From Gnetum montanum (taxonomy: Eukaryota > Streptophyta > Gnetopsida > Gnetales > Gnetaceae): a stretch of DNA of 64,000 nucleotides. Every line of letters starts with the position of its first letter. Position 1 is the first letter of the stretch. Below, piece by piece: positions 21,257 to 34,472 of the stretch. Below the pieces are notes generated by a model. That model did no database searches and had not been told where the DNA came from. It was given only the letters and a program-made list of their open reading frames with translations. Where the stretch lies: NCBI GenBank assembly GCA_015680685.1, contig MNCI01002316.1, forward strand, positions 28,377-92,376. The letters are read 5' to 3'. The position numbers and the translations under genes were made by a program.

Positions 21257-24200
21257 AGTGCTACTGAAGCCTGTCTTAGTCATCATGGAGCTCATTAGCA
21301 TTCTATACTGCATTAGTGAGCCTGTGCCCAACACACCTACACCTAATATGAAGTTAGATCATTAGGCAATGTGGTTTTGGCTAGGGGCTTCTAAATTCCT
21401 AACTTACTTGCTATAGCACTTTAGTGTGATCATGTGATTACACTTAGCAGTGAAGGTTGCAAGCACCATCACTAAGACATTATTGGCTAGGGCCAACTGG
21501 GACATACTGAGATTCATGTTTAATAAGCCCATGACTAGTGGTGATCACGCAAGTGGCCCAACACTAAGTCCTAGGAGCATTCATCCCTTAGCCAAGATCT
21601 GGAGCATGCTAGAGTTCTCTTGTTATAACAAGAGCAACACCCTCTTCATTGTCACGCCTATGCATACAATCTTCTATAACCCACCTGGGACTATATATTA
21701 TGCTAGAGGGTAAGTTCTCTTGCTTTTCATTATGTCTCATTGTTATTGGCCATGCTAAATTTGCTAACTACTAACTATGGGTGTCTAATGCTAGGTATAA
21801 AGTTGATGATGAGGGACTCCATGATGAGAGAGGGGCTCTTGCTTTGACTTGTACTGCACTAGAGGTACTTTCCTCTAGTCTAAACTTTTGGGAGGTCATT
21901 ACTGAATAGGTGGGAAAGGACTTAGAGAACTACCCACTTAGTACCCTAAGGCATTTCAGCGATGTTGGATCTATGATAAGCTTGACAAGGGATGGGCTAG
22001 CAGTAAGCCTATCTTCAAAGAGCTTTTTGTGTCATTGCCTCTATCACATACATCATTTGTTCCATGTGGATGTTCATTATGTTAGCTTGGCTTTTATTTC
22101 TTATTCCCATGCACCCGTTGATTGCATGATGCTAACATTGCATTTTCCTATGTTACAACTACTATTGCTTTAGGAGAGGTGATAGTGGTCACCATTGGCT
22201 ATAGTGAGGCCACCCTCATTATGAAGTATAGTGATGTAGAGGGGGCATAGAAGTGGCTATGCCATCAGGCCTCAAAGGCTTTGACCAATTAGCTTACACA
22301 TGCTAGGTTGATGGACCTTTTCTTGGCCCTTAGCCCAAGCACTCTTTTGGCTGAGATGATGACTATCATTGACTCCTTCAACCTTGAAGCCTACCACTTT
22401 GTCACTCATGTACACAGAGTGAGGGTAGTCTTAGACCTTAGCGATGCTTTCTTCGCTGACTTCTTTGGCCTCCCCTTTGAGGGCCCATCAATCATTGACA
22501 AGCCTAACTGAGAGGTGAACCATAGGGAAGAGATCGAAGAGTGGCTAGGAATCACTCACTCTCGTAAAGGCATCATGGTTGGAAATGTGCATGTGCCTAA
22601 GGTCCATAGGCTTTACACTCTTCTTTGTATCCATGCCTTTTCTAAGCTGCTCTCCCAAGGAAAGGTCCTTGGGGTGGAGCAAGCGAGGGTGGTGCGAGAG
22701 GTCATAGAGGAGGCAATCAAGTTTAACTAAGCCTCCTCTATCACCACTAGACTGTAGGAAAATATTACTAGGCTTTTCCACAACATCCATGTGTAGTATC
22801 ACTTTCACTTTGCATTCTTTGTAGCCTATTTGTGAAGGCTTGCAAAGTTCCTAGTGATCAGGGATAGTGGACCTTGGGTAATGCAGGATGACCAGCAACT
22901 GTCCAAGTCATGGGTTAAGCACTTGTTCACCACCACTTGTGTGTAGGACCCTCTAGAGGGGATTGAGGAGTCATATCTAGTTACAATGAAGACACATCTG
23001 GGGAGGTCACAGTTACCTTATTCTCGTGATAGTGCAAGTGAGTGTCCACCAATTGTTATTGGGAATGTGAACAGGTTTGAGTGATACATTGCCAAGATAG
23101 TGGAGTCCTCTAAGGAAAAAATCAAGAGGCTATGCTAAACAGAGGAGACTCCCCCTGCAGTTGGACAAGCAAGCATCAAGATGGTTTTCCTCAAGATACC
23201 CACACTCTGTTCAATGATTGCAAGTTAGTGTATATCATAGATGCATTTGGTTTATGTTTTTTTCTTTTTTTGTGTTATATTATGCTAATACTACTATGCT
23301 ATGTTTGTGAATTAGGCAAGAGGGTTGCTAAGGAAGAAATGGTGGTGATAGCAAAGGCAACAAACATGACCCCTCCTTAGGTTGAAGAAAAGCTAGCATG
23401 CGAGGAGAAGCCACCGAAGGCCCTAGAAATCTCCCAATAGTTTGATGTAGTGGGGTTGTTCCACCCTAAGCGTGACTTCACCAACCTCTTCAATGGTGTG
23501 TAGCTAGGAGATCTACCTATAGTAACATCTAAGGGCTTGCTCAGTGAGCACTTTGTGTTACCATCTATCCTTGACTTTTGCTCTTAAGCCTTTAACTGCT
23601 TAGTTATCATTAAGTGTTTCATTGTGTTGTATTGCAGTCTTGGATCTTCCTACTAGTGATCTACCACCTATGCCCATCCACCACATGAAGCAATGGGTAG
23701 AAACACCAAATAAATTCACCTCCATGGAAGGCATCATGGAGGACATGGTGGACCACATTTAACAAGTGGATCCTAAACTTAGTATGTATGCAATTTTGCT
23801 TGAACCATTTTACCAATTTCATGCTTAGTTTGTTGCTAATATTTGTTTGTTCATTGTATGCTAATAGCTCTAAGCTTTGTTGGGATCTAAACTAGGTAGC
23901 TCATGTGGATGTCATCCTTGAGTTTTCCCCCAAGGTGGAGTAGGTGCCTCATCATGTGTACGAGGTAGTGAGCAAGTGCGTGATTTCTAATGTGTAGGTA
24001 TTGTAGACCTGTAGGTGCTGAAACGAGCACCTATGAAAATGTGTGCATGAGATCCAGGAGACAATGGTAAGCTTGACCAAAAAGAATGAGGACCTCCAGT
24101 CCTATTATCATTTCTTGTCAGCTTAGGCACAATAGGATAGTACCTAGTGGACATCAGAGATGGATTATGCCAGATACTGGTCGATGATTCAAGGTAAGAA

Positions 24201-24882
24201 TGAGGCTACCTAATAGATCGTCAAGCAAAGGTTGTAGATGGATCTACTCTCCTAAAAAAATCAAGAGTGGAAAAGCTTTAGTGCCAAGGTGTGCAAGTGG
24301 AGGCATATGTAGAGGAACCACAAGTGCCACAATAAGCATTAGTGAGATGCCTATTTGTAGCAACTCAAGGATGAGTCTGTGAAGGCTCTTTTCCTTGACA
24401 TGTTTGTTGAGGCAATTAGCAAGAGTTGGGCCTTCAAGCTATTTGCTCAAAATATAGTGGTTAGTGGCTCCTCAAAGCAAGAGATTACCCTGCCCTCAAG
24501 GGAGGCTTCTATGGTCATCTTTTCTATGCAACCTTCAAAATGGACCACCATGGATGAGGACAAGACCCTTGTAGATGTTGACTTTAGCCATGAGGACTAG
24601 ACATGGTTATTAGAGGTCGAGATCCTCCAACGCTTGGAGGAGGGCTTTGATAGATTGTCCCCAGTGTCTGATGTAGGACCCTCTCAAGTTATTTTTGCTT
24701 TTTTTTAATGCTTTTTATGTGTCAGTTTTGCACATTAATTTTTTATTTTAGTTTTGCACTTGCTGATTAATTTTTTGTTTTGTATTTCTTTTGAGCAAGC
24801 ATTAGGGAATGTCGTAGGCCCCAGTGAAGCAACAAATGATGAGAAGGAGGAGCCTCAATCCCTACCAGACACCACCGGCTAA
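21257..24882 (+). pseudogene. Antisense intron-containing gene of E1, unknown family
   Basis: Plus-strand gene lying opposite to gag-pol. Exons inferred by comparison with E2: 21257-21709, 21795-?, 22174-23223, 23316-23543, 23638-23781, 23868-about 24710, and a last exon ending TAA 24882. Donor/acceptor pairs include GTAAGT 21710/CTAG 21794, GTTAGT 23224/TTAG 23315 and GTATGT 23782/ATAG 23867. Intron 1 is phase 2 in both copies (ARG then YKVDDEGLHDE here, FRVNKKDLHDE in E2). Readable parts include DLFLALSPS, FFADFFGLPFEGPSI, EEIEEWLGITHSRKG and, near the end, a coiled-coil-like Q/K/E-rich stretch and EAISKSWAFKLFAQ. Scattered stops show it is decayed. I recognise no domain. Confidence 0.65.
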
Positions 24883-25089
24883 GTAAACTTGATGTAGCCC
24901 TGCTGTTGGGAAATTTTTCACTTTGGCCATTTTTGTTGGATGGTCATGCTATGTACTCCTACTGATGGAAATATAATAAAACTTATACTTTTTGGGATGA
25001 GGATTGTGTGTGAAAATTCATGTTTATTTTGCTAACTTTTTAATGTGAATAATGCAACTAGTTGATGCAATTAGGCCCCTTGTGAACCC

Positions 25090-25380
25090 CATGCCAATTT
25101 AAGGCCATGGCAAAAGGGTTGTTACTAGTTTAAGGCCATTTCAGGCCACAACGATTACTAGTTTAAGGCCATTTCAAGCCATAAATAAAAGGGGAATTGT
25201 TGCTAGTTTTAGGCCATGGCAAGTCATGAGATGCCAATTTAAGGCCATGGTAAGCTATGTCCTAGCTTAAGGCCTTTTCAGGCCATGAAAATGTAAGAAA
25301 GATTACTAGTTAAGGCCATGGTAGGCCGTGTAATGGGGGAAAAATGTTGCTAGTTTTAGGCTGTAGCGGGCCATGCTAGT
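25090..25380. repeat. E1 boundary array 2: about eight units
   Basis: Units of CTAGTTTAAGGCCATGGCA or ...CCATTTCAGGCCAT, between the 3' end of the antisense gene and the end of the protease ORF. Many units hold a short inverted repeat GGCCATGG...GGCCAT. The E2 counterpart is at 46030-46240. Confidence 0.85.
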
Positions 25381-25689
25381 ATACATCTTCTTTTTGTGAT
25401 TTTGAATTTTATGATTATTGTGTAGTTTAATTTTTTTTAATGTGTAAGAAGACTAAATGAAAGTGCAAGCAAATGAATGAATGCGTAACAAAGTGAATAA
25501 TGTAAAACACAAGTAACTATGCAAAATGTAGCTATGCAAGCAAAAGGCTAGTGGGGAATGCAAAAATTAAGGGCAAGTAGGCACCTAGCACATGCTAAAC
25601 TAAGAGGGTACCTTATTCATGTAGTTGCTTCCTAACCCAATGTGGGTTAGGAGGTGCATCGAGCCTAGGCTACATGAGGGGATATTCAC

Positions 25690-26240
25690 CTAGACCTTCA
25701 TCCATGGTGCTAAGGGTAGCTCTACCCATAGAGCGTCCTCAGGGAGGGTATCGAAATTTTTTGGCTCTTCAAATGGGTGTGCCAAACAAGGTTGACCCTT
25801 TTCCTCCATGGGTGACATGTCATCGGGGAACTCTAGCTCTAACCCTTGGTCTATGTTAATGTTGTTGATGGTTGGAGGGACTGAATTAGCACCATGTATG
25901 ATCATTTCTCCACCTTCATATATAAGGTGAATCTCTTGGTGAATGGTGAGGAGATGGCCCATAATTTGGCTAGCCAAGGCCTTTTCAAAATCAAGTTGAA
26001 CCCAAGCATCTCCTCAACAACAATGAATTTGGCCATCATGGGGAATTGCACCCCTACCATGAAGGCTATTGTGATTGTTCCCTTCATGACAACACATGAC
26101 CCATTAAAGGACTTGGGGCACATTATCTTTGTGGCCTAGTTTTGGTCAACAAGACTGAGCTTATTAATGACTGGGAATGGGATGATGTTAGTCACTAATC
26201 CATCATTGATGTGCACCCAGTGAATCTTGCATTTTCCTAT
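25690..26240 (-). pseudogene. E1 protease (retropepsin)
   Basis: The minus strand reads VHINDGLVTNIIPFPVINKL near 26220-26160, then IVVEEMLGFNLILKRPWLA and EIHLIYEGGEMIIHG. This is the plant Ty3/gypsy retropepsin layout. The Asp of the active site (DDG in E2) is Asn here. Stops are few in the second half. Confidence 0.65.
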
Positions 26241-27170
26241 GTAGATGGTTATAAACATTTGTGTACTAATAACCTAACCCTTTTCAGCATCAACATTAAT
26301 TGCCTCATCAAGAAATGCTAGAGTTATTAAACCAAATTCTTGAGGTGAAGGAGGAAGCATCACAATGTGGATGGCTTGTTCATTCACTAGGATGTCCTCC
26401 TTAATAGGAATGGAGGCCAACATGTGAACTAGTGCTTCATGGTGAGTGAAGAGATTATCACCAAGTCATACAAGCTCAAGATTGTATCTTTTTGTTTCAG
26501 AGCCTACTTAACTTTTGCCAATGCATCTAAAAAGTCATTAATTTTTTTAGTTGCCTTGTTAGCTTTCATCTCCTCCATGTGGCCCAAGAGATGGATCTTC
26601 TGGGAAGGATATTTGGGCTTGGTTTGTTTTACCTATTCTAAGCATCAATGCTCAGTTGTTGATCACTTGCAATGATGACTTCGGCTGATGTGGCCATAGG
26701 AACAGTAGATAAGGGGATATGCTTAGGCGAACCTAGCACCATGCATTGCCTCATCATTCAGTCAACGAGGCACTCATTTGGCCTCCTAGGCTATCACCTC
26801 GACTACCTAGTGTTGTATGCAGGATGAGGCCTTGGACAAGCAGGGCCTATTATAGTCCCTACCACCAAACTCAGTAAAGGGTCTGCACATTGTGGCACCC
26901 TAATGATGAAGGGTGTATGGGTTGTTATTGCTACAACATGCTATGAGGCCCTGACCACAAAGGATGTCATAGATGCCTGAGGTGGTGCTCTAATGAAAAA
27001 AGAAATCCTTGAATTGGTTGATGCTAAGGAGGCCCCAATGTTGTCAAAGGGCACACGAACCACGAATGGCTTTTGTGCCAATTCGGCATCATCATCGATG
27101 TTGATGACATTGATGACATAGCTTGCACCATTTATGTTGAGAGGGTCTTTGTAGATCTTCATTGATTAAT
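26241..27170 (-). pseudogene. E1 linker between gag and protease
   Basis: Decayed minus-strand coding sequence continuous with gag upstream and protease downstream. E2 has the same stretch at 47250-48110. No domain is identified; a piece of 73 codons (27162-26941) with INIDDDAE is conserved in outline. Confidence 0.45.
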
Positions 27171-27179
27171 TTTTTGGGC

Positions 27180-28944
27180 AAACTGGGTTGGTTGCATCAA
27201 GAACTAGTTAGCCTTGGTCAATCATGTGTTGTATGTCATCTTGTAAGGCCATGCAAAAATCTATGTCATGGTCGAGTAGTTGATGGTAATGGTAGAACCA
27301 ATCCAACTTGAACTGCTTAGGGATCAAACACTCATCTGTTGTGGCCATTGATGGGTTCCTGAGGAGCTCGTAGTAGTGGTTGTAATGCTTGTGAGCATCT
27401 TTAGACATTTTCTTGTACTAAATGCACCTAGCACTAAGTAGCTGACCTGAAAGTTACGATGGCTTGATGGGAAATGGTGTATACTTTGAGCGGTCCTTGT
27501 GCTCAAAGTTTGGCCTTAGGCTAGCTTACCCTGTAACCACCGATGGTGTAGGTTGGTTGATCATTATAGTGCTAGAGCCACTTACCTTATTGTTGGCTGG
27601 GGCCTTGGTTGCCTTGGTTATTGGTTTGACATTGTTTGACTTGGCCTCATTGGCCACCACTGCAGCTGTTGTTGTTTCCTTGCCCTTCTCCTTGTCTTTC
27701 TTCATATGTGCATTCTTGTAAGCCATGTAGGCTATATCCTTACTATCTTCTACCACATCTTAAATGCTCTTCATTTGAACAAATGCTTGGCTTAGGGAGT
27801 GCGAGGCAAGGCAGTACAGCTTCGACTTGATGAAGTCGTTCACTACACCTTTGAAAATGGCTAGTAGGTGGGTTTCTATGATAGGCTCATGGATTTCATT
27901 AAGTGCAGCGCTCCATTATTGGATGAACATTTGAACGGGCTCTAAGTGACCCTACTTGATCTACATGAGTTGATCTAGGATTACCTTAGGCTTCAAGTTA
28001 TACTTGAAGTAAGTGACAAATTGGCTAAGCAAATCCTCCAACAAAGATATGGAGGCCTTGGGGAGTGCATGATACTAGTCTAATGCCTTGCCAGTGAGGG
28101 GCATGACAAACATGCAAATGATTGCATGCAACCATGCTTATAGAAAAAGGCACTTAGACTAGAAGGTTACTAGATGGGCGTTGGGGTCCCCTTCACCGTT
28201 ATACTTGGTGAACTAGGGGAGTTGGATGCTAGGAGGTAGGATCAATGATGGGACAATAGCACTAATAAGGTCATCCCAGTAGAAGTCCATCACTTGGACT
28301 ATATTAGAAGAGGTGGCCTTAAGTTTTTTGACCTCTTCAATGAGTGTTTGAATGAGCTAAGACACTTCATCCAAGCTCAGTGTGGGTGTAGCAGGCTGCG
28401 CTAGTTGTACAAGCCGTTGTGTCATTGGTGTGGTCCACAGTCCTACTATGGGTTGTGTGACCACATGAGATTCCTGTTGAGTGTACTACTATGGAGGCTA
28501 TTATGCATGCTGCTATTGTGTGTGTTGTACCCAAGGCATGGAGGTAGGACCTCACCATGTGGTTGTGACTTGGGCTATCATAGGGGGCACCACCAAGATA
28601 GGTGGGGTGTATGACACCTAACTCATGTGTTGCTAGGATGTTAGCATTGTGTGCACATAGGGTTGGGTTTGCATCATGAATGTCGATGTAGAGGATTACA
28701 TGGACTATGTTGAGACCATGAAGGGGGGAGTGACAAATGATCCTACACCCTGATGAGTATGTGCTTGATGGCTTGGCACAATAAGTGTTAGCCTAGGTGG
28801 TGACAAGGGAGATGTTATTGCCTCAAAGAAGGCAAATGGCTGAGATTGCAAGGGAGCAACATTAGAGGTAGACAACAAGAAAGAGACGTAGAAGGAATTC
28901 TCATTCTCTAAGTGAGCCTCAAATTCCTCTTGTCCATCCTGCAA
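27180..28944 (-). pseudogene. E1 gag
   Basis: Starts near ATG 28944 (QEEFEAHLENEN). The capsid part reads LPQFTKYNGEGDPNAHLVTF at about 28240-28180, and later HEPIIETHLLAIFKGVVNDF and SKDIAYMAYKNAHMKK. A Lys/Thr-rich region follows, then KQFKLDWFYHYHQLLDH and IQHMIDQG, like the C-terminal part of Tat-type gag. Several stops break it. The N-terminal third is rich in Pro, Gln and Thr. Confidence 0.75.
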
Positions 28945-29738
28945 GGGCTACTCATAGTTGGTTGATGTGTTGTGCTCATTCAACCCACTTAGTTGAATGA
29001 GTTGGTCGAGAATCTACCAAAAGGTCTCGATGAGGCGGATGAGATCATTAGGGGTAGGGAAGTACTCCCTCTTGTTCCGATATACAAGCTCATAACCTTA
29101 CTTTGCATTCAACTCTTGGCAGTCCAAGGGAATGCCTACCTAGAGTTTTGCGTGAAGGAAGTTGTATTTATCTTTGTTGAGCACCATGTGCTCTAGGAGA
29201 TTAGTTATGAATCCTAAGGGATTGCCTTCCCATGAAGAAGGGGCTCCCAACCCTAGGAATGTCAATTATGAATTCCCACTGAACAAATATAACCATGATT
29301 GTGCTTGAGGTGGAGGTTGAAGGCTCTCTGGGGTTCATGCTGCTATGAGAAGATAAAAAAGGTGCAACATTGGAAAATAAATGGCTAAGTATAAAGATTT
29401 CTGAAAACATCTAAGTATAGAAATGCTAAAATGATAGCTAAGTCTGGGAGTGCTACTAGAAAAATGTCTAACTTTGGTGTTGCACTTGCTACACTAGAGC
29501 TTGCTATGCTCTCATGCTGAGGGCTAGCTACACTCTTCCTGGCACATAGAGTTTAGGGTCCAAGTGCAAGAAATACACTTTGGCTTCCATCTTATGGGAT
29601 TCCAGGGGAACCAACAATTGGAACCAATCTACACCAACTAGCTCATAGACAATTATAGAGGTGTCATGTCTATGCTAGTTTGAAGCTAGTAACGGAGGTA
29701 CAGAGAGCATGTAGGACTACCATTAAATGCAGAAGGAA
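28945..29738 (-). other. E1 5' leader
   Basis: Between primer site and gag start (minus strand). It contains CTACACT/GAGCATAG hairpin motifs at 29440-29560, of the same type as in the LTR U3. A minus-strand frame at 29410-29201 has no recognisable product. Confidence 0.5.
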
Positions 29739-29769
29739 ATGGCACACCCTCCTTCTAGTTCTAGGAAAC
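29739..29769 (-). other. E1 primer binding site region
   Basis: The minus strand directly after the 5' LTR reads GTTTCCTAGAACTAGAAGGAGGG. It matches the clearer E2 site (TGGTGCTAGAAGGAGGGC) apart from a few changes. I cannot name the primer tRNA. Confidence 0.5.
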
Positions 29770-31490
29770 TATAGCAACCAAAATGTTGGTGACTAGGACA
29801 CCAAGGGGTTCATAGGTGCATAGCCTTGACCTCTGCACCAAGGCCTTGCTAGAAAACGAAGGTAAAGTGCCCTGGATGGTCTTATTGATTGAACAGGGAC
29901 TTTGCTAGCTACAACCATGGTATTGGATGCAATTGAGGGGTGGCGTGATTAGCCAAAATGCAAGTGCTGATGTTGTGAAATAATGCTAAGCATTCTAACG
30001 GTACTTTTGGCAGTACTAGGGCTGACTAAACTTGTGCGTAGTGGGGTTTTCTGGCATAAGAATGATGATGCAAACATGCAAAAAATATGTGAAGTGATGA
30101 GGAGATGTGAATGCAATGGTAAAATGTTAAAGAAAAATGCATCAGAAATGCTTGAAAATGTAGAGGAGTTTGAGAGAGAGAGAATGGCACCATCCCAAAT
30201 GGGGAGTGTAGCAATTACAAAAGAGAGGTGAGAAGGTACATAATGTATAGATAATCATAATAGTAGTGTAGCCACAATCTCTAGGGTATCCTAGGATGAA
30301 CAACGACATCCACTGCGAAGTCTATGCCTATTGGGTTGGCTACCATGGTGCTTTGCAGGTTGCGGTGCGGTACAGTGCTAAATGGGATGCAAAGGTATTG
30401 CCAAAGTGCTGATACACTCTAATGTGTGGGGGTGCTCAAGGTGCCTTGGGTGCTAAGCGATACTCTAAAAATGCCAACTGCTACTTGAATTTTCCAACCA
30501 AATGCTTCAAAATTCCCACCACTACAATGAATTTCCAACCACCCCTAACATGGGAATGCTGGGGTATTTATAGGATTAGGGTTAGCATGAAGTGCAAATT
30601 GAGCACCATGTGGCAAAGGGGGTAGGTGAGGCTATGTTGACGCCAACTACACTCTCACTAGAGCAACTAGTGTTACACTTTGGTGTGCTCCAATGGACCT
30701 TGAGAGACTAACAAACTGTGACTACACTATTAAGACTATGTATGCCAAAGTAAAAAAAATACCACAATGTACCTATAAATAGTGTAAAATAGTGAAATTT
30801 GGAGGCTATGCTCCAGCACTATGATCTCCTCTTTTTCGAGTGGAGTTGAGTGTAGGTACAATTTTGGGACATAAGTGGTGCAAAGAAAGTACAAGTTGCT
30901 AATCTTGCTCGCTAAAAGAGTGTTGGAGCTTGAATGAAGACCTATGCTTAGCTCTGGAAGCTTTTGGAGGTAGTTCTATGTTGCTACACTAGCTATGCTC
31001 TGGAGTGTAGCCCAATAATTAGGCAAATTTTGCAAAAGACTGAAGTCTAGTGCTACTATGCTTTCTATGGTCATGAGCATAGTAGGAAGGGATAGGGTGT
31101 AGCATAGACACTTAGAAAAATCTAGTAAAAATTGTAGTCCTTATTCTTGCTATGCTAACTTCTTCCAAATTATTTCTTCCATTCTGAGCTAGCTTAACAA
31201 CTTCTACCTTGACACTCATGCAAATTGGCCCCGAGAGTGCTACTATGCTCATGAGTGTAGTAGGAGGAATGGGAGAATAGTAGGACACTTAAAACAATTT
31301 CTGTGAGTATTATTAACACTTAGAAAATTTTGCAAACTTGGTTCTGTGTTGCATCCTATGCTGGCTACACTCTAGAGCATAGCCCCAGCAATGGGATCAT
31401 GGGCCAAACACTTAGAAAAAATTTACCTTGTGTTGAAACTTAGACAAATTTTCCGTTGAAGTGTTGTTAGCCAAATTTGGTGGTGTTTCA
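29770..31490 (-). repeat. E1 5' LTR (in element orientation)
   Basis: 1721 bp, pairing with 11410-13175. On the minus strand it starts TGAAACACCACC. TATAAATA is on the minus strand at 30565-30572. The palindromes of the other LTR are mutated here (for example near 31066-31083). Confidence 0.85.
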
Positions 31491-32760
31491 GAAATAATGA
31501 TGATGATGAGCCTTCGCTGGTAACTTAAAGTATGCTGAATATCACAAAGATAATGAAAATTCCAAACAAGCATGTGAAAGATAGTCGAATCAAGTGACTT
31601 GACATGAATAATATTCCTACATTTGAGAGGGGATATAACTCTGATTCACAAACACATCAACAAGCCTTTCACGATGCCTATGCCTTACAAAATATTGAGA
31701 ATGATTGGCCTGAATTAAAGCTATTTCCTAGGACACTCATCAAGGAAGCCAGAAGCTAAAGTCAATCCTTGGAGCCAAAATCCATCTACAAGTGGAGTAC
31801 AATGCTAGAGCTATTCAATGATAAATACCAAATGTACTCCTGAGTGTCTAATTTGAGAAGGCAAATCTAAGAATGGAAGGAACACATGAATCCTTGGACA
31901 TCACCATGGGCAAATACTATTCTCTCATACATCGATGCCCTGGCCATGATTATTCTCAACAGTAACAACTTCTCCACATTGTAGATGGACTCAAATAAAA
32001 AATGAGAAGAACTCTTGGGCTTTATGCCCAAGGAAGACTATCAGAACTTAGAGTCCATCAGATCTAAAGATTGATAGTGTAGGTAGAAAAAAAGAAAGAG
32101 AGCTAAGGAAATGGGAAAGTGCTAAAGAATATAATAGGGATCTTTTCATTAGAAAAAGGGGGATCTAATTTTGTGACAATGGGGAGGAGTCATCACTTAA
32201 TGAGATGGTGTAGTGAAAAACCTTTCTAGTACAAAAATTTGTTTCTTATATATCAACCAAGGTTGATAAATTATGGAACTCTTTGTAGAAAAAATTCCAA
32301 ACTTCTCTAAGAATCATAGAAGAATCAAGAGAGTAGAGTAGTGACCATAATTGTAGGAGGTAGAAAGAAGCTGAATGTGCCTACCAAAGGGATAAGGGCA
32401 AAGTTGCTACAGTAGAAAAAGTTGTGGAGATACAATTAGATGATGATAGTAGGTATGAAATCTACCAATACAAACATCCTAAGGGGTGTTGCCCTATCAT
32501 GTCACACTTGCAAGAGTCTAGGGTGTATGGACTGAATCCTAAATTGGCAAGAAGGAAAGCACCAAGAAGACTACCTTATCCTCAAGGCAATCCAAGGTAA
32601 TTCCACCAACAACAATAAGCTTATTATCCAAGTGGAACCCCACCACAATCATATGAGTAGTACCAACAATGGAAACACCCGCAATCATGGGGAATACCAT
32701 CACCAAGGCACCATGACCTTTATAGGCAATCAAATCCACATGGGTACTATGTTCAATAGC
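31491..32760 (+). pseudogene. Element A gag, capsid and zinc-knuckle part
   Basis: Homologous to element B gag: FERGY, then LKLFPRTLIKE, WSTMLELFNDKYQMY and NLRRQI match B's SRGYDLD, LKLFPMTLVDK, WSTMVEVFNEKYQTY and TLRKQI. A decayed zinc-knuckle tail (YKHPKGCCPI) is at about 32470. The frame is broken by several stops and frameshifts. The plus strand continues after E2 at 52420. This homology is the main proof that E1 and E2 are insertions into one A copy. Confidence 0.8.
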
Positions 32761-34455
32761 TATAGTAACTAAAAATGTTGATGGTGGGAAAATAGAGGGA
32801 TTTACGAGTGCACAGTTCTATCCCCATGTCCACATGAGGGCCTATTGGAGGCAAAGACAGGGTCCTAGAATAGTCTTGTCAATTGAATGGGGACTTACAA
32901 AATGCAATGCCAAATGATGCTAGGTGTCGAGTAGTGTTCTTGGTGTTAACAATGTCAATAGGGATGAGCATAATCAAGGTTTTTGGTGCAAAACATGGGT
33001 GTTAATGCATGGTTATGCATAAAAAATAGAAAATGCAAGTAAAATGCTAAAAATCCATAGAAAGAGAGAGAGAGAAAGTGTGTGTGTGTGTGGCACACCA
33101 CCCCAAATGGGGTTGAGTGTAGTTAACTTCAAAAAGGGTGAGTAGGTACACAATGTATAGCAAGCACAGTGACTAGCATAGTCATAGTTTTGGGATGTCT
33201 AGCTATGAAGATGGACATTCTATTGTGGTGTCTATGCCTATTGGGTTGGTCACTATAGTGTGCAGTGAACTGCAGTGATCTACGATGTCCTACAGTGAGC
33301 TATGGTGGTGCAAAAATGCCTTGCTTTGCCAAAAATGCCAAATGCCAAGCATTCCAACCTTCAAATTTTCTAACCTACTTCAATTTCTACTAACCCCTAA
33401 AACGTCAAGGGTTGGGATATTTATAGGCCTAAGGTTAGTGTAAAATGTGGATGATTACCACATGGTAGTGGGACGGTTGGAACTACGCTACACCCAACTA
33501 CACTCTCCACTAAGGCTAGTAGTGTTGTGCTCTACTCTACTCTAATGGACTCTGTGAGACTACAAGACTATGACTACACTACCAATTGCAGGTTTGTATG
33601 CTGAAAAGATCACAATGTACCTAAAAAATGCAACTTTGGAGAATACGCTCCAAGACTACTTTGTCCACTATCTCGAGTGGACTCAAGCGTAGTTACAATT
33701 CAAGGCCAAAAAGGGATACAACAAAGATGCATTTTTGTTAACTATGCTTGCTAGAGATGTGTTGGAGCTGAACTAAATTCCAATGCTACATTGTGGAGGC
33801 CGTTGGAGACTATTTTGGCTGACAATGCTTAACTACACTCTAGACTAGGGGAGAGCATAGTTACAACACTTAAAAAAAATTTCAGAAAGTGGCTATGTGT
33901 TGACTATGCTCTTCACAGGAGGCTGACTATGCTCCCAACTGGGGTCGACAATAGTCTTAGCACTTTAAAAAACTTACAGAAACTGATTCCTAGTTGACTA
34001 TGCTTTAGGGTAGTGGAGAGTGTAGTCTCGACACTTAGAAAATTTTTGCAAAAAATTGGGTCTTCCATGTTGACTATGCTTGGCTACGCTCTAGGGCAAT
34101 GGAGAGTGTAGTCTAAACACTTATAAAAATCTACAGTAGCTAGCTTGACACTTAGAAAATTTTGCAAAATTAGCATTTGGTGTTGACTACGCTCTCTACT
34201 GAGCTAACTACACTTTGGGGCAATGGAGAGCATAGTCCCAACACATAGAAAAATTTGTAGCTTCTTGCTTCATGATGAAACCTAGGAAAAATTATAAAAA
34301 ATTAGTTTTTGGAGCTAACTACAGTATCCACTAGGCTAACTATGCTCTGGAATAGTGGAGAGCGTAGTTCTAGCACTTAGAAAAAATTTTCCTCGTGTTG
34401 ACACTTAGACAAATTTGTAATTAAGAAGCTGTAGCCCAAATTTGGTGATGTTTCA
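32761..34455 (-). repeat. E2 3' LTR (in element orientation)
   Basis: 1695 bp. TATAAATA is on the minus strand at 33418-33425. U3 (33800-34400) holds about six subrepeats with CTACGCTCT...AGAG(C/T)GTAGTC hairpins plus CACTTAGAAAATTT. A (GA)n(GT)n tract lies at about 33061-33092. Confidence 0.85.
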
Positions 34456-34472
34456 TTAGCCCCTCTTTATTC
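34456..34472 (-). other. E2 polypurine tract
   Basis: On the minus strand AAAGAGGGGCTAA directly precedes the LTR start TGAAACATCACC. It is a classical polypurine tract and fixes the orientation. Confidence 0.7.

Larger units (their letters stand above)
11410..31490 (-). mobile_element. E1: giant Tat/Ogre-type Ty3/gypsy element nested in element A gag
   Basis: About 20.1 kb, flanked by LTRs 11410-13175 and 29770-31490. Minus orientation is shown by gag, protease, RT, RNase H and integrase all on the minus strand in that order, by TATAAATA on the minus strand in both LTRs, and by the primer-site-like and purine-rich positions. The target duplication is imperfect: AAAAT (11405-11409) against GAAAT (31491-31495). 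The LTR pair differs at many sites (15-20 % by eye, not computed), so the insertion is old. A plus-strand gene of unknown family sits between protease and RT. E2 has the same plan. Confidence 0.85.

Noticed and set aside
27464-27830. Plus-strand hydrophobic frames in the gag region
   Set aside because: They are complements of the Lys/Thr/Ala-rich part of minus-strand gag, not membrane proteins. The same holds for 48358-48663 in E2.
30026-30231. Open frames within the E1 5' LTR
   Set aside because: Located in LTR R/U5 sequence, not kept in the other three LTRs.
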